A DNA stretch of 64,000 bases. Source: Limnohabitans sp. T6-20. Its GTDB lineage: Bacteria; Pseudomonadota; Gammaproteobacteria; Burkholderiales; Burkholderiaceae_C. The notes under the pieces are model-generated. The model saw only the letters and a list, made by a program, of their open reading frames with translations. It made no database searches and had not been told where the DNA came from. Within the stretch, counting starts at the first letter, position 1. The number at the start of each line of letters is the position of its first letter. The translations under genes and the position numbers were made by a program. The DNA lies in the NCBI RefSeq assembly GCF_003063505.1, contig NZ_NERW01000001.1:612501-676500 (forward strand), given 5' to 3'. This document shows positions 9,833 to 18,486 of the stretch, piece after piece.

Positions 9833-11254
9833 TCAAGCCACCTTTTCTTTCGACACCAAATAGTCCAGCGCCGAAAACCCGGCAGCACGCTCAATCACTT
9901 CACCGGCCGCCAGCATGCGGTCTTCGCGGAATTTGGTGCTGACGATTTGCACCCCCACGGGCAGGCCGTTCACCAGACCGGTGGGCACCGAAAGGCCCGG
10001 CAGGCCGAGTGTGGCCGTGCTGAGCATGGGGGCTTGTGCCAACAGAATTTGCGCGGTGCGCTCGGCTGAACGCTGGTCGTCGTCGATCGGGAATTGCCGC
10101 TCCCACGAGTTGGGCATCAGCAGCACCGGATACTGCTCAAAAAACACGGCCCAGTCGCGGGCGATGTTGAAGCGCAGGGTCAGTGCTTCCAGATACTGAT
10201 CGCGATCCCACGTGGGGTTGATGGCCATGTAATGGCCCAAAGCCGTGCGCAGCGCATCGTCGCCCTTGTCCATCATGAAGGCCTCCCCTGCACGGCGCAT
10301 GTCGTTCATGACCATATGAAACTGCATGGCCGAGACCTCGGCAAAGTGCGGTGGCTCGACCTCTTCCACGGTGTAGCCTGCGGCTTGCAGCCACTGGGCT
10401 GCCTGGTCGACGGCAGCGCTGGCCGTGGGGTCAACGGGCGAATGTGCCCAGCTGCGAAACACCGCCACGCGGGTGGGCTCGCGGGCATCAGCCCATTCGA
10501 GCGGCGCGGGTGTCCACTGCGGGTCCAAAGGCGAGCCTTGTGACATCACCTGCAACGCCAAACGTGCATCGGCCACCGTGCGGGTGAGCGGACCTTGCAC
10601 CGACATTTGCTGGTTGCTGATGATGCGATGGGGTGCACTGGCTTTGTAGGACGGCACGCGGCCCACCGTGGTGCGCAAGCCCACCACGCCACAGGCCCAG
10701 GCCGGGTAACGGACCGAGCCGCCATAGTCGTTGCCGTGTGCGATGGCGCCCATGCCCATTGCCGTGGCAGCCGCGGCCCCGCCGCTGGAGCCACCGGGGG
10801 TGACGCGCGCATCAAACGGGTTGAGCGTGCGGCCGTGGTGTTGGTTGTCGGTGAACCAGCGCAGCGAAAACGCCGGGGCGTTGTTGCGGCCCACGATGAT
10901 CGCGCCCGCTTGGCGCATCGACTGGACAAGCGGTGAATCGGTTTGGGCGATGTTGTCTTTCAGCGCGACCACGCCCTCATCGGTGGCCTCGCCTTGCACG
11001 TCGATGTTGACCTTGATGGTGACGGGCACGCCGTGCAGCGCACCCAGCGGCTCGCCACGGGCTTGCGCGGCATCGGCGGCATCGGCCGCTTGCAAGGCTT
11101 TATCAGGGGTGACGCTGGCCAGGGCATTGACCTGCGGGTTGGCCACCGCAATGCGGGCCAGCACACTCTCGGTGGCGGCGCGTGCGGTGGTTTCGCGGCG
11201 GGCGATGCGTGCGGCCAATTCGGTGGCACTGAGTTGCCAGAGTTCGGTGGTCAT
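9833..11254 (-). CDS. Amidase-signature family hydrolase
   Basis: 473 residues with the amidase-signature core: catalytic K81 in VTIKVN, the glycine/serine loop PGGSSGG at 153-159 supplying the cis-serine, and nucleophile S180 in NDYGGSVRYPA. These enzymes cleave carboxamides or act on Glu-tRNA(Gln); here gatB and gatC are absent and the context is catabolic, so a free amidase is more likely. It is the third gene of an operon with an M20 hydrolase (13 bp upstream) and a Bug receptor, opposite a LysR regulator. The substrate is probably an amide or N-acyl compound captured by that receptor. Confidence 0.92.
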   Translation of the reverse strand: MTTELWQLSATELAARIARRETTARAATESVLARIAVANPQVNALASVTPDKALQAADAADAAQARGEPLGALHGVPVTIKVNIDVQGEATDEGVVALKDNIAQTDSPLVQSMRQAGAIIVGRNNAPAFSLRWFTDNQHHGRTLNPFDARVTPGGSSGGAAAATAMGMGAIAHGNDYGGSVRYPAWACGVVGLRTTVGRVPSYKASAPHRIISNQQMSVQGPLTRTVADARLALQVMSQGSPLDPQWTPAPLEWADAREPTRVAVFRSWAHSPVDPTASAAVDQAAQWLQAAGYTVEEVEPPHFAEVSAMQFHMVMNDMRRAGEAFMMDKGDDALRTALGHYMAINPTWDRDQYLEALTLRFNIARDWAVFFEQYPVLLMPNSWERQFPIDDDQRSAERTAQILLAQAPMLSTATLGLPGLSVPTGLVNGLPVGVQIVSTKFREDRMLAAGEVIERAAGFSALDYLVSKEKVA

Positions 11255-11267
11255 GGGGAATGTTCCT

Positions 11268-12458
11268 TCAGTCTTTCAGGTAGCGTTGGGTCAGCAAAGC
11301 CCAGAAGGCCGCGCCCACGGGCAAGATGTCGTCGTTGAAGTCATAACCGGGGTTGTGCACCATGCACGCGTGCGCTGGCTGGCCTTCGCCTGCGCCATCA
11401 CCCGTGCCATTGCCGATCATGAAATAACTGCCGGGGCAGTGTTCCAGCATGAAGGCGAAGTCTTCGCTGCCCGTGAGTGGGCGACCTTGGCGGGTGATGC
11501 GTTCGGCCCCCAGCAGTTCGGTGCCCACTTGGCGGGCCAGCTCGGTTTCCCAGGGTGTGTTCACCAACACCGGGTAGTCGCGCTTGTAGTCGATGTGCGC
11601 CTGCACACCCAGGCTTTGAGCCTGCGCCGTGACCAGCGTGGTGATGCGTTCTTGCAGCAGGTCGCGCACCTCGCGGTCAAGCGATCGCACGCTCAGCTCC
11701 AGCCGGGCGCTGGCGGGGATCACGTTGTTGGCTTTCCCCGCGATCAATGAACCCACGGTAATCACGGCGGTGTGCTGTGGGTCCACATTGCGCGAGACGA
11801 TGGTTTGCAAAGTGATCACGATGGCCGCTGCCGCCACGATGGGGTCTTGGGCGCGGTGTGGCATGGCGCCGTGTCCACCCACCCCCGTGAGGGTGATGGT
11901 GACATCGTCGCTGGAGGCCATGGCCGGGCCTTCGATGAACACCAGCTGACCCGCAGGAACGCCGGGCATGTTGTGCGCGGCAAAAATCGCATCGCACGGA
12001 AAGCGCTCGAAGAGGCCTTCTTCGATCATGATCTTGGCACCCCCTGGGTGCTCTTCGGCGGGCTGGAAGATCAGGTTCAGCGTGCCCGAAAATTCGACCT
12101 CTTTCGCGATGTATTGCGCGGTCGCCATCAGCATGGCGGTATGCCCGTCATGGCCGCAGGCGTGCATCACGCCGGCGTGCACGCTGCAGTGCGCCAAGGC
12201 ATTGGCCTCGTGGATGGGCAGTGCGTCCATGTCGGCTCGCAGGCCTAGGCGTTTGCTGCCGCTGCCGCGCTGCAACTGAGCCACCAAGCCGGTGATCGCC
12301 AGGCCGCGCGTGACGGTGTAACCCCAGCTTTGCAACTGATCAGCCAGCAGCTGCGAGGTGCGAAATTCCTGCAGGCCCAGCTCGGGGTGGCGGTGCAAAT
12401 CGTGGCGCAGCGCCACAAAAGGGGCCGCACGCGTTTGCAGGGCGTGCAGCACGCTCAT
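11268..12458 (-). CDS. M20-family amidohydrolase (hippurate/N-acyl-amino-acid hydrolase type)
   Basis: 396 residues. M20D metal-site features are visible: RHDLHRHPELG near residue 18, ADMDALPI at 75-82, and ACGHDGHTAM at 100-109, where C101, H103 and H106 fall at the expected ligand positions, then an EEHPGG segment with the general base region. Such enzymes hydrolyse N-acyl amino acids, hippurate or indole-amino-acid conjugates. Its start codon overlaps the stop codon of the upstream Bug gene (ATGA, 12455-12458), so translation is coupled. The downstream amidase follows after 13 bp. The substrate is not deducible. Confidence 0.93.
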   Translation of the reverse strand: MSVLHALQTRAAPFVALRHDLHRHPELGLQEFRTSQLLADQLQSWGYTVTRGLAITGLVAQLQRGSGSKRLGLRADMDALPIHEANALAHCSVHAGVMHACGHDGHTAMLMATAQYIAKEVEFSGTLNLIFQPAEEHPGGAKIMIEEGLFERFPCDAIFAAHNMPGVPAGQLVFIEGPAMASSDDVTITLTGVGGHGAMPHRAQDPIVAAAAIVITLQTIVSRNVDPQHTAVITVGSLIAGKANNVIPASARLELSVRSLDREVRDLLQERITTLVTAQAQSLGVQAHIDYKRDYPVLVNTPWETELARQVGTELLGAERITRQGRPLTGSEDFAFMLEHCPGSYFMIGNGTGDGAGEGQPAHACMVHNPGYDFNDDILPVGAAFWALLTQRYLKD

Positions 12459-13441
12459 TGGGCTTCCAGCTTGATGGACTTGGCAATGCCTTGGTAGAGC
12501 TTGACCTCATCGGCATACACCTGCGCGGTCTGATCCAGGCGCAAGGCTTCGCCTACGTCTTGCCCCATGGCGGTCATGGTGTTGCGGAAATCAGCATCGA
12601 ACATGACCTTGGTCAGCGCCCGGTGCAAGGCCTCGACGATGGGTTCGGGCGTGCCTTTTTTGACGTAGTAGCCACTGCTGATGGTGTAGTAGAAACCTTT
12701 GAGTGCTTTGGCTTGATCCACCGTGGGCACATCCGGAATCAGGCGTTGCGGCTGGGGTGAAAGTGCGGCCAGAAATTTAGTTTTGCCCTCTTTGGCCATG
12801 GCCACATGGGGGGCGCCATAAGGCGTAATGAACAGGTCGATCTGACCGCCCAACAGGTCTTGCAGGATGGGGCCGCCGCCTTTGTAGGGCACATGCAGCA
12901 TGTCAACGCCGATCTTTTTGGCCATTTCTTCACCCAGCAAATGGTAGAAGCTGCCGGTGCCCACGCTGGCGTAGTTGACGGGGTTGCCCGCCTTGGCGCG
13001 TTTGACGATCTCGGCCACCATCTCTTGCGCGTTGTTGGCCGGGAATTTCGAGCTGGCCACGATGGCCATCGGGGCCAAGGCCATGCGCTGGATCAGGCGA
13101 AAGTCTTCGGGCTTGTGTTTGACCGCTTTCATGGCCAGCGGGGCCAGGATCAATTCATTGGGGGAGCCTTGAAACAGGTAATACCCATCGGCTGGGGCGC
13201 TCAGGACTTTTTGGGCCGCGATGGCACCGCCTGCACCGCCCAGGTTTTCGATGATGACCGGCTGCTTGAGTTCAGCCGACAGCGCCACGTTGACCTTGCG
13301 AGCAATGAGGTCAGACAGGCCACCCGCCGGATACGGCACCATGAGTGTCACGGGCTTGCTGGGGAAGTTTTGTGCCTGAGCGGGTGCGCTGGCAGCCATG
13401 GCCATGCTCAGCAGCAGGCCCAAGGGTTTGAGCAGTTTCAT
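12455..13441 (-). CDS. Bug/TctC-family periplasmic solute receptor (2)
   Basis: First gene of the receptor/M20/amidase operon. 328 residues from the ATG at 13441, which has GGAGA five bases upstream; an earlier TTG/ATG would add six residues with no better ribosome site. The signal peptide (MKLLKPLGLLLSMAMAASAPAQA) is followed by the family start FPSKPVTLMVPYPAGGLSD. No TctA/TctB permease genes are adjacent, as is usual for Bug orphans. Likely binds the amide or N-acyl substrate hydrolysed by the two downstream enzymes. The divergent LysR gene starts 116 bp away. Confidence 0.92.
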   Translation of the reverse strand: MKLLKPLGLLLSMAMAASAPAQAQNFPSKPVTLMVPYPAGGLSDLIARKVNVALSAELKQPVIIENLGGAGGAIAAQKVLSAPADGYYLFQGSPNELILAPLAMKAVKHKPEDFRLIQRMALAPMAIVASSKFPANNAQEMVAEIVKRAKAGNPVNYASVGTGSFYHLLGEEMAKKIGVDMLHVPYKGGGPILQDLLGGQIDLFITPYGAPHVAMAKEGKTKFLAALSPQPQRLIPDVPTVDQAKALKGFYYTISSGYYVKKGTPEPIVEALHRALTKVMFDADFRNTMTAMGQDVGEALRLDQTAQVYADEVKLYQGIAKSIKLEAQ

Positions 13442-13557
13442 GCGTGTCTCCATCTTCAAAATGATGGCGCGATGCTAGACCCGGCATGGGACAACCGAAA
13501 GACTGTCAATTTTCTTCATGACAACCACAGGTTGTCACTGGATTAAACTGCGTATCC

Positions 13558-14460
13558 ATGAAACTGCACCAACTCCAGGCCCTGGTGGCGGCGGTCGAGC
13601 ACGGCAGCATCCGCGCAGCCGCACGCGAATTGCACCTGACCCAGGCGGCCCTGACCAAGTCTTTGCGCTTGCTGGAAGAAGACACGGGGGTGGCCTTGTT
13701 GATCCGCAAATCAAGGGGCATCGTACTGACCGACGCGGGGCAGCGCCTGCACGCACGCGCCCAGCTGGTGATGCGCCAGATGGCGCTGGCGCATGACGAA
13801 TTGCAACAGGCCCAGGGCGACCAAGAAGGCACAGTGCGGGTGGCGCTCACGCCTTACCTGATGCTCACGGTGTTGGGCGAGGCCTTTTTGTGGTTTCGCA
13901 AGCGCTACCCGCGCATTCAGTTGCGCCTGATTGAGGGCCTGGTGGCAAGGGTGTTGCCCGGTTTGCGTGACGGCACGGTGGACTTTGCCATCGTGGCCGA
14001 CAGTGGCGATGTGACGCCGCAAGAGTTTCAGTGCACACGTTTGCAAAAGGACCAGCAGAAACTGGTGGTGCGTGCAGGCCACCCGGTGTTGCGCCAGCCC
14101 ACGGCTGCCAAGCTGGCCGCGCTGGAGTGGGTCATGCCGGGCCCGTTTTCGCAAGGGCTGGACGAGGGGCTGTTGGCCATGTTCAAGCAAGCTGGTGTGC
14201 AACCGCCCAGCCAAATCACCCGCTGTGACGCGATGGCGGCGATGGCTTTGATCCGCCAAACCGAAGCCCTGAGTGTGATGCCCGCTCCGTTGCTAGCCCA
14301 GCCCGAAGGCCACGGTTTGGTGGAGTTGTCACTGCTGAGCATGCGCCCGCCGGACATCGAGCTGGTCTTGCTGTCACAGCCCGATGTGCCGTTGACACCC
14401 GCAGCCGCTTACTTTGCGCGATGCCTGACCGATGCGATCCATGCACATGCAAAGCGCTGA
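13558..14460 (+). CDS. LysR-family transcriptional regulator
   Basis: 300 residues. An N-terminal winged helix-turn-helix (residues ~1-60; HGSIRAAARELHLTQAALTKSLRLLEEDTG) is followed by a LysR effector-binding domain with two Rossmann-like lobes. Divergent from the Bug/M20/amidase operon with a 116-bp gap, the standard arrangement for a LysR activator of its neighbour. The effector is probably the amide substrate or a product. The gene after it on the other strand (14473) ends 12 bp away, so transcription converges there. Confidence 0.93.
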   Translation: MKLHQLQALVAAVEHGSIRAAARELHLTQAALTKSLRLLEEDTGVALLIRKSRGIVLTDAGQRLHARAQLVMRQMALAHDELQQAQGDQEGTVRVALTPYLMLTVLGEAFLWFRKRYPRIQLRLIEGLVARVLPGLRDGTVDFAIVADSGDVTPQEFQCTRLQKDQQKLVVRAGHPVLRQPTAAKLAALEWVMPGPFSQGLDEGLLAMFKQAGVQPPSQITRCDAMAAMALIRQTEALSVMPAPLLAQPEGHGLVELSLLSMRPPDIELVLLSQPDVPLTPAAAYFARCLTDAIHAHAKR

Positions 14461-14472
14461 ATGGCGCACGAA

Positions 14473-15435
14473 TCAACGCAAGGGCATGAGCACGCTGGCC
14501 GTGCAACGCGCAGCCGCCAAATCCCAGCCACCCCACCCACAGCTCTTGAAAAAAACCGGGCCTTGTCTTGAGCCTGGGGTTTGGTGGATGGCACGCTGCC
14601 ACACGGCCGTCTGACCCACCACATCGGCGAGCGTGGGCAAAGCGCTGACATCGATGCCCGCTTGTAACAAATCACCGGCTTCGTGGTCGGCATCGCGCGT
14701 GTCCACCACCAAGGTGCCTGTTTGGGCCAGGTGTTGGCAAACCTCGGCTGACCACTCCACCATGCGGGGCGTGAATGCACCCACGGCGGCCACAAAAGCA
14801 TCGCTGCGCGGCAGGGCGGTCAGCACCACCTGTTGCGCAGGTGTGGTGCTGACGACCAGCGGGCAATCGGCCAAAGCCGAGTTCGGATCCTCAATGCGTT
14901 TGGCCTTCAGCCCCAAAGCTTGGGCGTGCGCCACCAGGGCATCGGCGCTGCTGGCACTGCGCGAGGCCACCCAAAACTCCTGCACGCCCAACCCTTCGTG
15001 AAACGCTTCGAGATGCGCCTGGCCTTGAACGCCCGCACCCACGATCAGCATCGGGCCGTCGCGGCGTGGGGCCAGTTTTTGCGCAGCAAGCAAGGACACC
15101 GCCGCGGTGCGCCGTGCCGTGACCGTGGGGCCATCGAGCAGGGCCATGCGTTGGCCCGTCTGCACGTCGAACACCACGATGTCACCCTGGATGGTGGGCA
15201 GGCCGCGCTGGGCGTTGGTGGGGATGAAGCTGATGAGCTTGGTGATCGCCACGCGGGCATCGGCCGCTGGCATCACGAACAGGCTGCCACCGCCGTGCAA
15301 GGCTTGCACGATGCGCGGCGGCACAGACACGCTCGGGTCTTGCAGCAGGGCCTCGATTTCACGGGCCAACACGGCGTAAGGCAATGCAGCGGCGGTTTGT
15401 TTGGGGCCGAAAACGGCAGATTGGGCGTGGGGCAT
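14473..15435 (-). CDS. Ornithine cyclodeaminase/mu-crystallin family imine reductase (probable delta1-pyrroline-2-carboxylate reductase type)
   Basis: 320 residues from ATG 15435. A longer in-frame start at 15555 would overlap the 3' end of the next gene and add non-homologous residues, so it is not used. The Rossmann fold contains GPMLIVGAGVQGQAHLEAF; the substrate region contains RRTAAVSLLAAQ. Members of this branch reduce cyclic imines (P2C or piperideine-2-carboxylate) to proline or pipecolate, or act as ornithine cyclodeaminase; the shorter size and the paralogous full-length cyclodeaminase just upstream favour the reductase role. With it, trans-hydroxyproline or ornithine derivatives could be fed to PutA. 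The precise substrate is uncertain. Confidence 0.75.
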   Translation of the reverse strand: MPHAQSAVFGPKQTAAALPYAVLAREIEALLQDPSVSVPPRIVQALHGGGSLFVMPAADARVAITKLISFIPTNAQRGLPTIQGDIVVFDVQTGQRMALLDGPTVTARRTAAVSLLAAQKLAPRRDGPMLIVGAGVQGQAHLEAFHEGLGVQEFWVASRSASSADALVAHAQALGLKAKRIEDPNSALADCPLVVSTTPAQQVVLTALPRSDAFVAAVGAFTPRMVEWSAEVCQHLAQTGTLVVDTRDADHEAGDLLQAGIDVSALPTLADVVGQTAVWQRAIHQTPGSRQGPVFFKSCGWGGWDLAAARCTASVLMPLR

Positions 15436-15487
15436 GGGCAAGGGTTGTCTGGGTGGCGTGTGCCCTAGATTTTGCACCCCTGAAGCT

Positions 15488-16591
15488 TCAGGCACAGACC
15501 GCCGAGCTGCCCTGACGAAGCGCTGGCTTGACCGTGGTCTGCAGCAAAGTGCCAAACAGGTTCTTCGGGTCGGCCATGTGCGGGATCAGCGCCAGGCGTT
15601 CACCCAAGCCCTGTGCCAACGCCGCCTCGTGCATGAAGCGCAGGGCCGAAAAGTCTTCCAGGGCAAAGCCCACCGAATCAAACACCGTGATCTGGTCGTC
15701 GTTGTCGCGGCCGGTGCGCGTGCCACTCAGCACCTCCCACAACTCGGTCACGGCAAAGTCGGCGGGCATTTGCTGGATGTCGCCTTCGACGCGGGTTTGG
15801 GGTGTGAACTCCACAAACACCTTGGCGGCAGCGAGCACGCCAGCGGCCAGCTCGGTCTTGCCGGGGCAGTCACCGCCCACGGCGTTGATGTGCATGCCGG
15901 GCGCCAGCATGTCGGCGCTGACGATGGTGGCGCAGGCTTTGTCAGCGGTCACGGTAGTCACAATGTCGGCACCCTTAACGGCTTCGGCGGTGCTGGCACA
16001 GACCTGCAGCTTCAGGCCGCTGCTGCTCAGATTGGCCACCAGCTTGGCGGTGGCTTGCGGGTCGATGTCAAACAGGCGCAGCGTGTCGATACCCAGCAGA
16101 TGCTGAAAGGCGATGGCCTGGAACTCGCTTTGCGCACCGTTGCCGATCAGCGCCATCACGCGGCTGTTCGGGCGGGCCAGGGTTTGGGCGGCCAGCGCAG
16201 ACGTGGCGGCGGTGCGCATTGCGGTGGTCAGTGTCAGCTCGCTGACCAGCGTGGGGGCGCCCGTGGCCACATCGGCCAGCACGCCAAAGGCCATCACCGT
16301 GGACAAGCCGATGGCTGTGTTCTTGGGGTGGCCGTTGACGTATTTGAAGCTGTAGGCCGTGTCGTCCGAGATCGGCATCAGCTCAATCACGCCGTCTTGG
16401 GAGTGGTTGGCGACTCGGGCAGATTTGTCAAAGTCCAGCCAGCGCAAGAAGTCGGCACGGATGTGAACGACGATGCCTGTGATGCAGTTTTTGAGACCCA
16501 AGCGGCGCACCAGGGTCACCGCATCGGGGGCGCTCAGGTACAGGGGTTGCGTGGCAGGGTGGGTGGCGAAGGTGTTGTTCAGGCGGTTCAT
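15488..16591 (-). CDS. Ornithine cyclodeaminase
   Basis: Converts L-ornithine to L-proline and ammonia with catalytic NAD+. 367 residues, matching the long bacterial ornithine cyclodeaminases. Signature segments: SFKYVNGHPKN near residue 85 (substrate site), MRTAATSALAAQ, the nucleotide-binding VMALIGNGAQSEFQAIAF, and INAVGGDCPGKTEL. The gene is divergent from an Lrp/AsnC regulator and followed after 52 bp by a shorter paralogue on the same strand. With putA at 19446 it gives a complete ornithine to proline to glutamate route. The name is strongly supported; a related activity on another diamino acid cannot be excluded. Confidence 0.88.
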   Translation of the reverse strand: MNRLNNTFATHPATQPLYLSAPDAVTLVRRLGLKNCITGIVVHIRADFLRWLDFDKSARVANHSQDGVIELMPISDDTAYSFKYVNGHPKNTAIGLSTVMAFGVLADVATGAPTLVSELTLTTAMRTAATSALAAQTLARPNSRVMALIGNGAQSEFQAIAFQHLLGIDTLRLFDIDPQATAKLVANLSSSGLKLQVCASTAEAVKGADIVTTVTADKACATIVSADMLAPGMHINAVGGDCPGKTELAAGVLAAAKVFVEFTPQTRVEGDIQQMPADFAVTELWEVLSGTRTGRDNDDQITVFDSVGFALEDFSALRFMHEAALAQGLGERLALIPHMADPKNLFGTLLQTTVKPALRQGSSAVCA

Positions 16592-16654
16592 GTGCAGGCT
16601 GTTTCTGGTCGTTCAGACCTTGGTTTATCGGTGCAAGCAGTCTCCTGGAGTCAA

Positions 16655-16705
16655 TTGGCAATGTAAATCGGCAAAAATATCCTGTTTTGCTATATTTATT
16701 GCCAA
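16655..16705. promoter_or_regulatory. Nested inverted repeats, probable Lrp-type operator
   Basis: TTGGCAAT (16655-16662) and ATTGCCAA (16698-16705) form a perfect outer pair; inside, GCAAAA (16671-16676) and TTTTGC (16685-16690) form a second one. The AT-rich segment lies between the divergent ornithine cyclodeaminase and Lrp/AsnC genes, ending 30 bp before the regulator's start codon. Lrp-family octamers bind such repeated dyads; the local regulator is the obvious candidate. Confidence 0.6.
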
Positions 16706-16734
16706 AATAACAGTCTTGAATGACAATTTGCCCC

Positions 16735-17154
16735 ATGGATGACATCGACCAAGGCCTCATCGGCCTGCTGCGGCAAAACGCCCGCCTGAACATCGCCGAC
16801 CTGGCCCACAAGCTGGGCGTCTCGCGCGGCACCGTCAACAACCGCCTGCGCAAACTCGAAGACAGCCAAGTCATCGTGGGCTACACCATCAAGCTGCGAC
16901 CCGAAGCCGAGCCCGAGCGCATCAAGGCCTGGATGGGTGTGCTGATCGAGGGCAACACCACCCGCCAAGTGATTGCCAGCTTGCTGGGAGAGCCCGGCGT
17001 CGTGACGCTGCACGACACCAATGGCCGCTGGGATTTGCTGGCCGAAATCGAAGCCTCGTCGATGAAAGAGCTGTCCGAGGTGCTGGAGCGCATCCGCCTG
17101 ATCAGCGGTATCCGCAGCACCGAAACCAACATCCATCTGGCGACTTACCGTTAA
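16735..17154 (+). CDS. Lrp/AsnC-family transcriptional regulator
   Basis: 139 residues from ATG 16735 (an alternative ATG lies five codons upstream). The N-terminal helix-turn-helix (LNIADLAHKLGVSRGTVNNRLRKLE) is followed by the RAM/AsnC ligand-binding domain. Divergent from ornithine cyclodeaminase with a symmetric operator between them, so it probably controls ornithine catabolism with ornithine, arginine or proline as effector. The stop codon is only 12 bp before the LRR-kinase gene on the same strand, raising the possibility of cotranscription of these two functionally different genes. Confidence 0.92.
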   Translation: MDDIDQGLIGLLRQNARLNIADLAHKLGVSRGTVNNRLRKLEDSQVIVGYTIKLRPEAEPERIKAWMGVLIEGNTTRQVIASLLGEPGVVTLHDTNGRWDLLAEIEASSMKELSEVLERIRLISGIRSTETNIHLATYR

Positions 17155-17166
17155 GCGCAAGGCCCC

Positions 17167-18474
17167 ATGCACACCCTTGAACAACTGCGCAGCGGCGCAT
17201 TGGCGGGCAAACGCCGCCTCGATCTGTCGTGTGATTTGATTGAGCTGCCGGAAGAAGTTTTCGGCTTGGCCGACACGCTGGAAGTGCTCAACCTGAGCGG
17301 CAACCGTTTGCGCGCTTTACCGCACCAGCTGCCACGCCTGCACAAACTGCAGGTGCTGTTTGCGTCAGACAACGACTTCACCGTGCTGCCAGAAGTGCTG
17401 GGTGACTGCCCGGCTTTGCAGATGGTCGGCTTCAAGGCCAACCGCATTGCCCATGTGCCTGCCGCCGCGCTGCCGCCTGCCTTGCGCTGGTTGACGCTGA
17501 CCGACAACGCCATCGGCCATTTGCCCACCGAACTGGGCGAACGCCCAGCCCTGCAAAAGCTGATGCTGGCGGGCAACCAACTCACGGCTTTGCCGAGCAG
17601 CCTGCAAGCGGCGCACAAACTGGAGTTGCTGCGCATCTCGGCCAACCGCCTGGAGCACGTGCCCGACTGGCTGACGGAACTGCCGCGCCTGGCGTGGCTG
17701 GCTCTGGCGGGCAATGCCATGGATTGGGCTTGGGCGAGCGAGACGGCCCTGCCCGAAGTGCCTTGGCATGCCCTGACACTGGGGGCTTTGTTGGGCGAGG
17801 GCGCTTCGGGTCACATCCACCATGTGAAAGCAGCTGGCTGGCCGCAGCCGCTGGCGCTCAAGCTGTTCAAAGGGGCGGTCACCAGCGATGGCTTGCCCGA
17901 AGACGAACTGGCCGCTTGCCTGGCTGCAGGCCAACACCCCACGCTCACCACGCCCGTGGCCCGGCTGACCGAGCACCCCGCGCAAGCGCAAGGTTTGCTG
18001 ATGCCGCTGATCCCGGCAGGGTACACCAACTTGGCGGGGCCACCAAGTTTGCAAACCTGCACGCGCGACGTGTATCCGCTAGGTTTTACGCTGACTGCGC
18101 CCATGGCCTTGCAAATCGCCAGCGACGTGGCGGGAGCCGTGGCGCATTTGCATGCACGCGGCGTGATGCACGGGGACCTGTATGCCCACAACATTCTGAT
18201 CGACCCGGTGCACGGTCAAGCGCGACTGGGCGACTTGGGCGCGGCCACCCGCTTGCCCGGTGACCACCCAGAACTGTGCCAACGCTTGTTCGCGCTCGAA
18301 GTGCGGGCCATGGGCTGTTTGCTGGAAGAGCTGGCCACACACGCTCCCGCATCAGGCAGCCATGCGCTTCGTGCACTCGCTGAAGTCTGCCTACGCCCCG
18401 TCCCTGATGAGCGACCCACCATGGCCGAAGTGGCTCGGCAGTGTCAGGTCTTGCTCACTCACTTGGCAGTTTGA
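17167..18474 (+). CDS. Leucine-rich repeat protein with C-terminal protein-kinase domain
   Basis: 435 residues, no signal peptide or membrane segment, so probably cytoplasmic. Residues ~15-195 contain about seven leucine-rich repeats of roughly 23 residues (pattern LxxLxLxxNxLxxLP). Residues ~205-435 form a protein-kinase fold: glycine loop LLGEGASGH, ATP lysine K232 in LALKLFK, catalytic loop HGDLYAHN with D337 and N342 (HGD instead of HRD, and no Lys after the Asp), and DLG (D356) in place of DFG. All residues needed for phosphotransfer are kept, so it is probably active. NCBI-style annotations know this architecture but I am not aware of an assigned function. It sits between amino-acid regulators without evident partner genes. 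Confidence 0.85.
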   Translation: MHTLEQLRSGALAGKRRLDLSCDLIELPEEVFGLADTLEVLNLSGNRLRALPHQLPRLHKLQVLFASDNDFTVLPEVLGDCPALQMVGFKANRIAHVPAAALPPALRWLTLTDNAIGHLPTELGERPALQKLMLAGNQLTALPSSLQAAHKLELLRISANRLEHVPDWLTELPRLAWLALAGNAMDWAWASETALPEVPWHALTLGALLGEGASGHIHHVKAAGWPQPLALKLFKGAVTSDGLPEDELAACLAAGQHPTLTTPVARLTEHPAQAQGLLMPLIPAGYTNLAGPPSLQTCTRDVYPLGFTLTAPMALQIASDVAGAVAHLHARGVMHGDLYAHNILIDPVHGQARLGDLGAATRLPGDHPELCQRLFALEVRAMGCLLEELATHAPASGSHALRALAEVCLRPVPDERPTMAEVARQCQVLLTHLAV

Positions 18475-18486
18475 GTCAGACGGCGC

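Noticed and set aside
15401..16666. 421-codon open frame opposite ornithine cyclodeaminase
   Set aside because: Shadow frame; the opposite strand gives the expected enzyme of full length.
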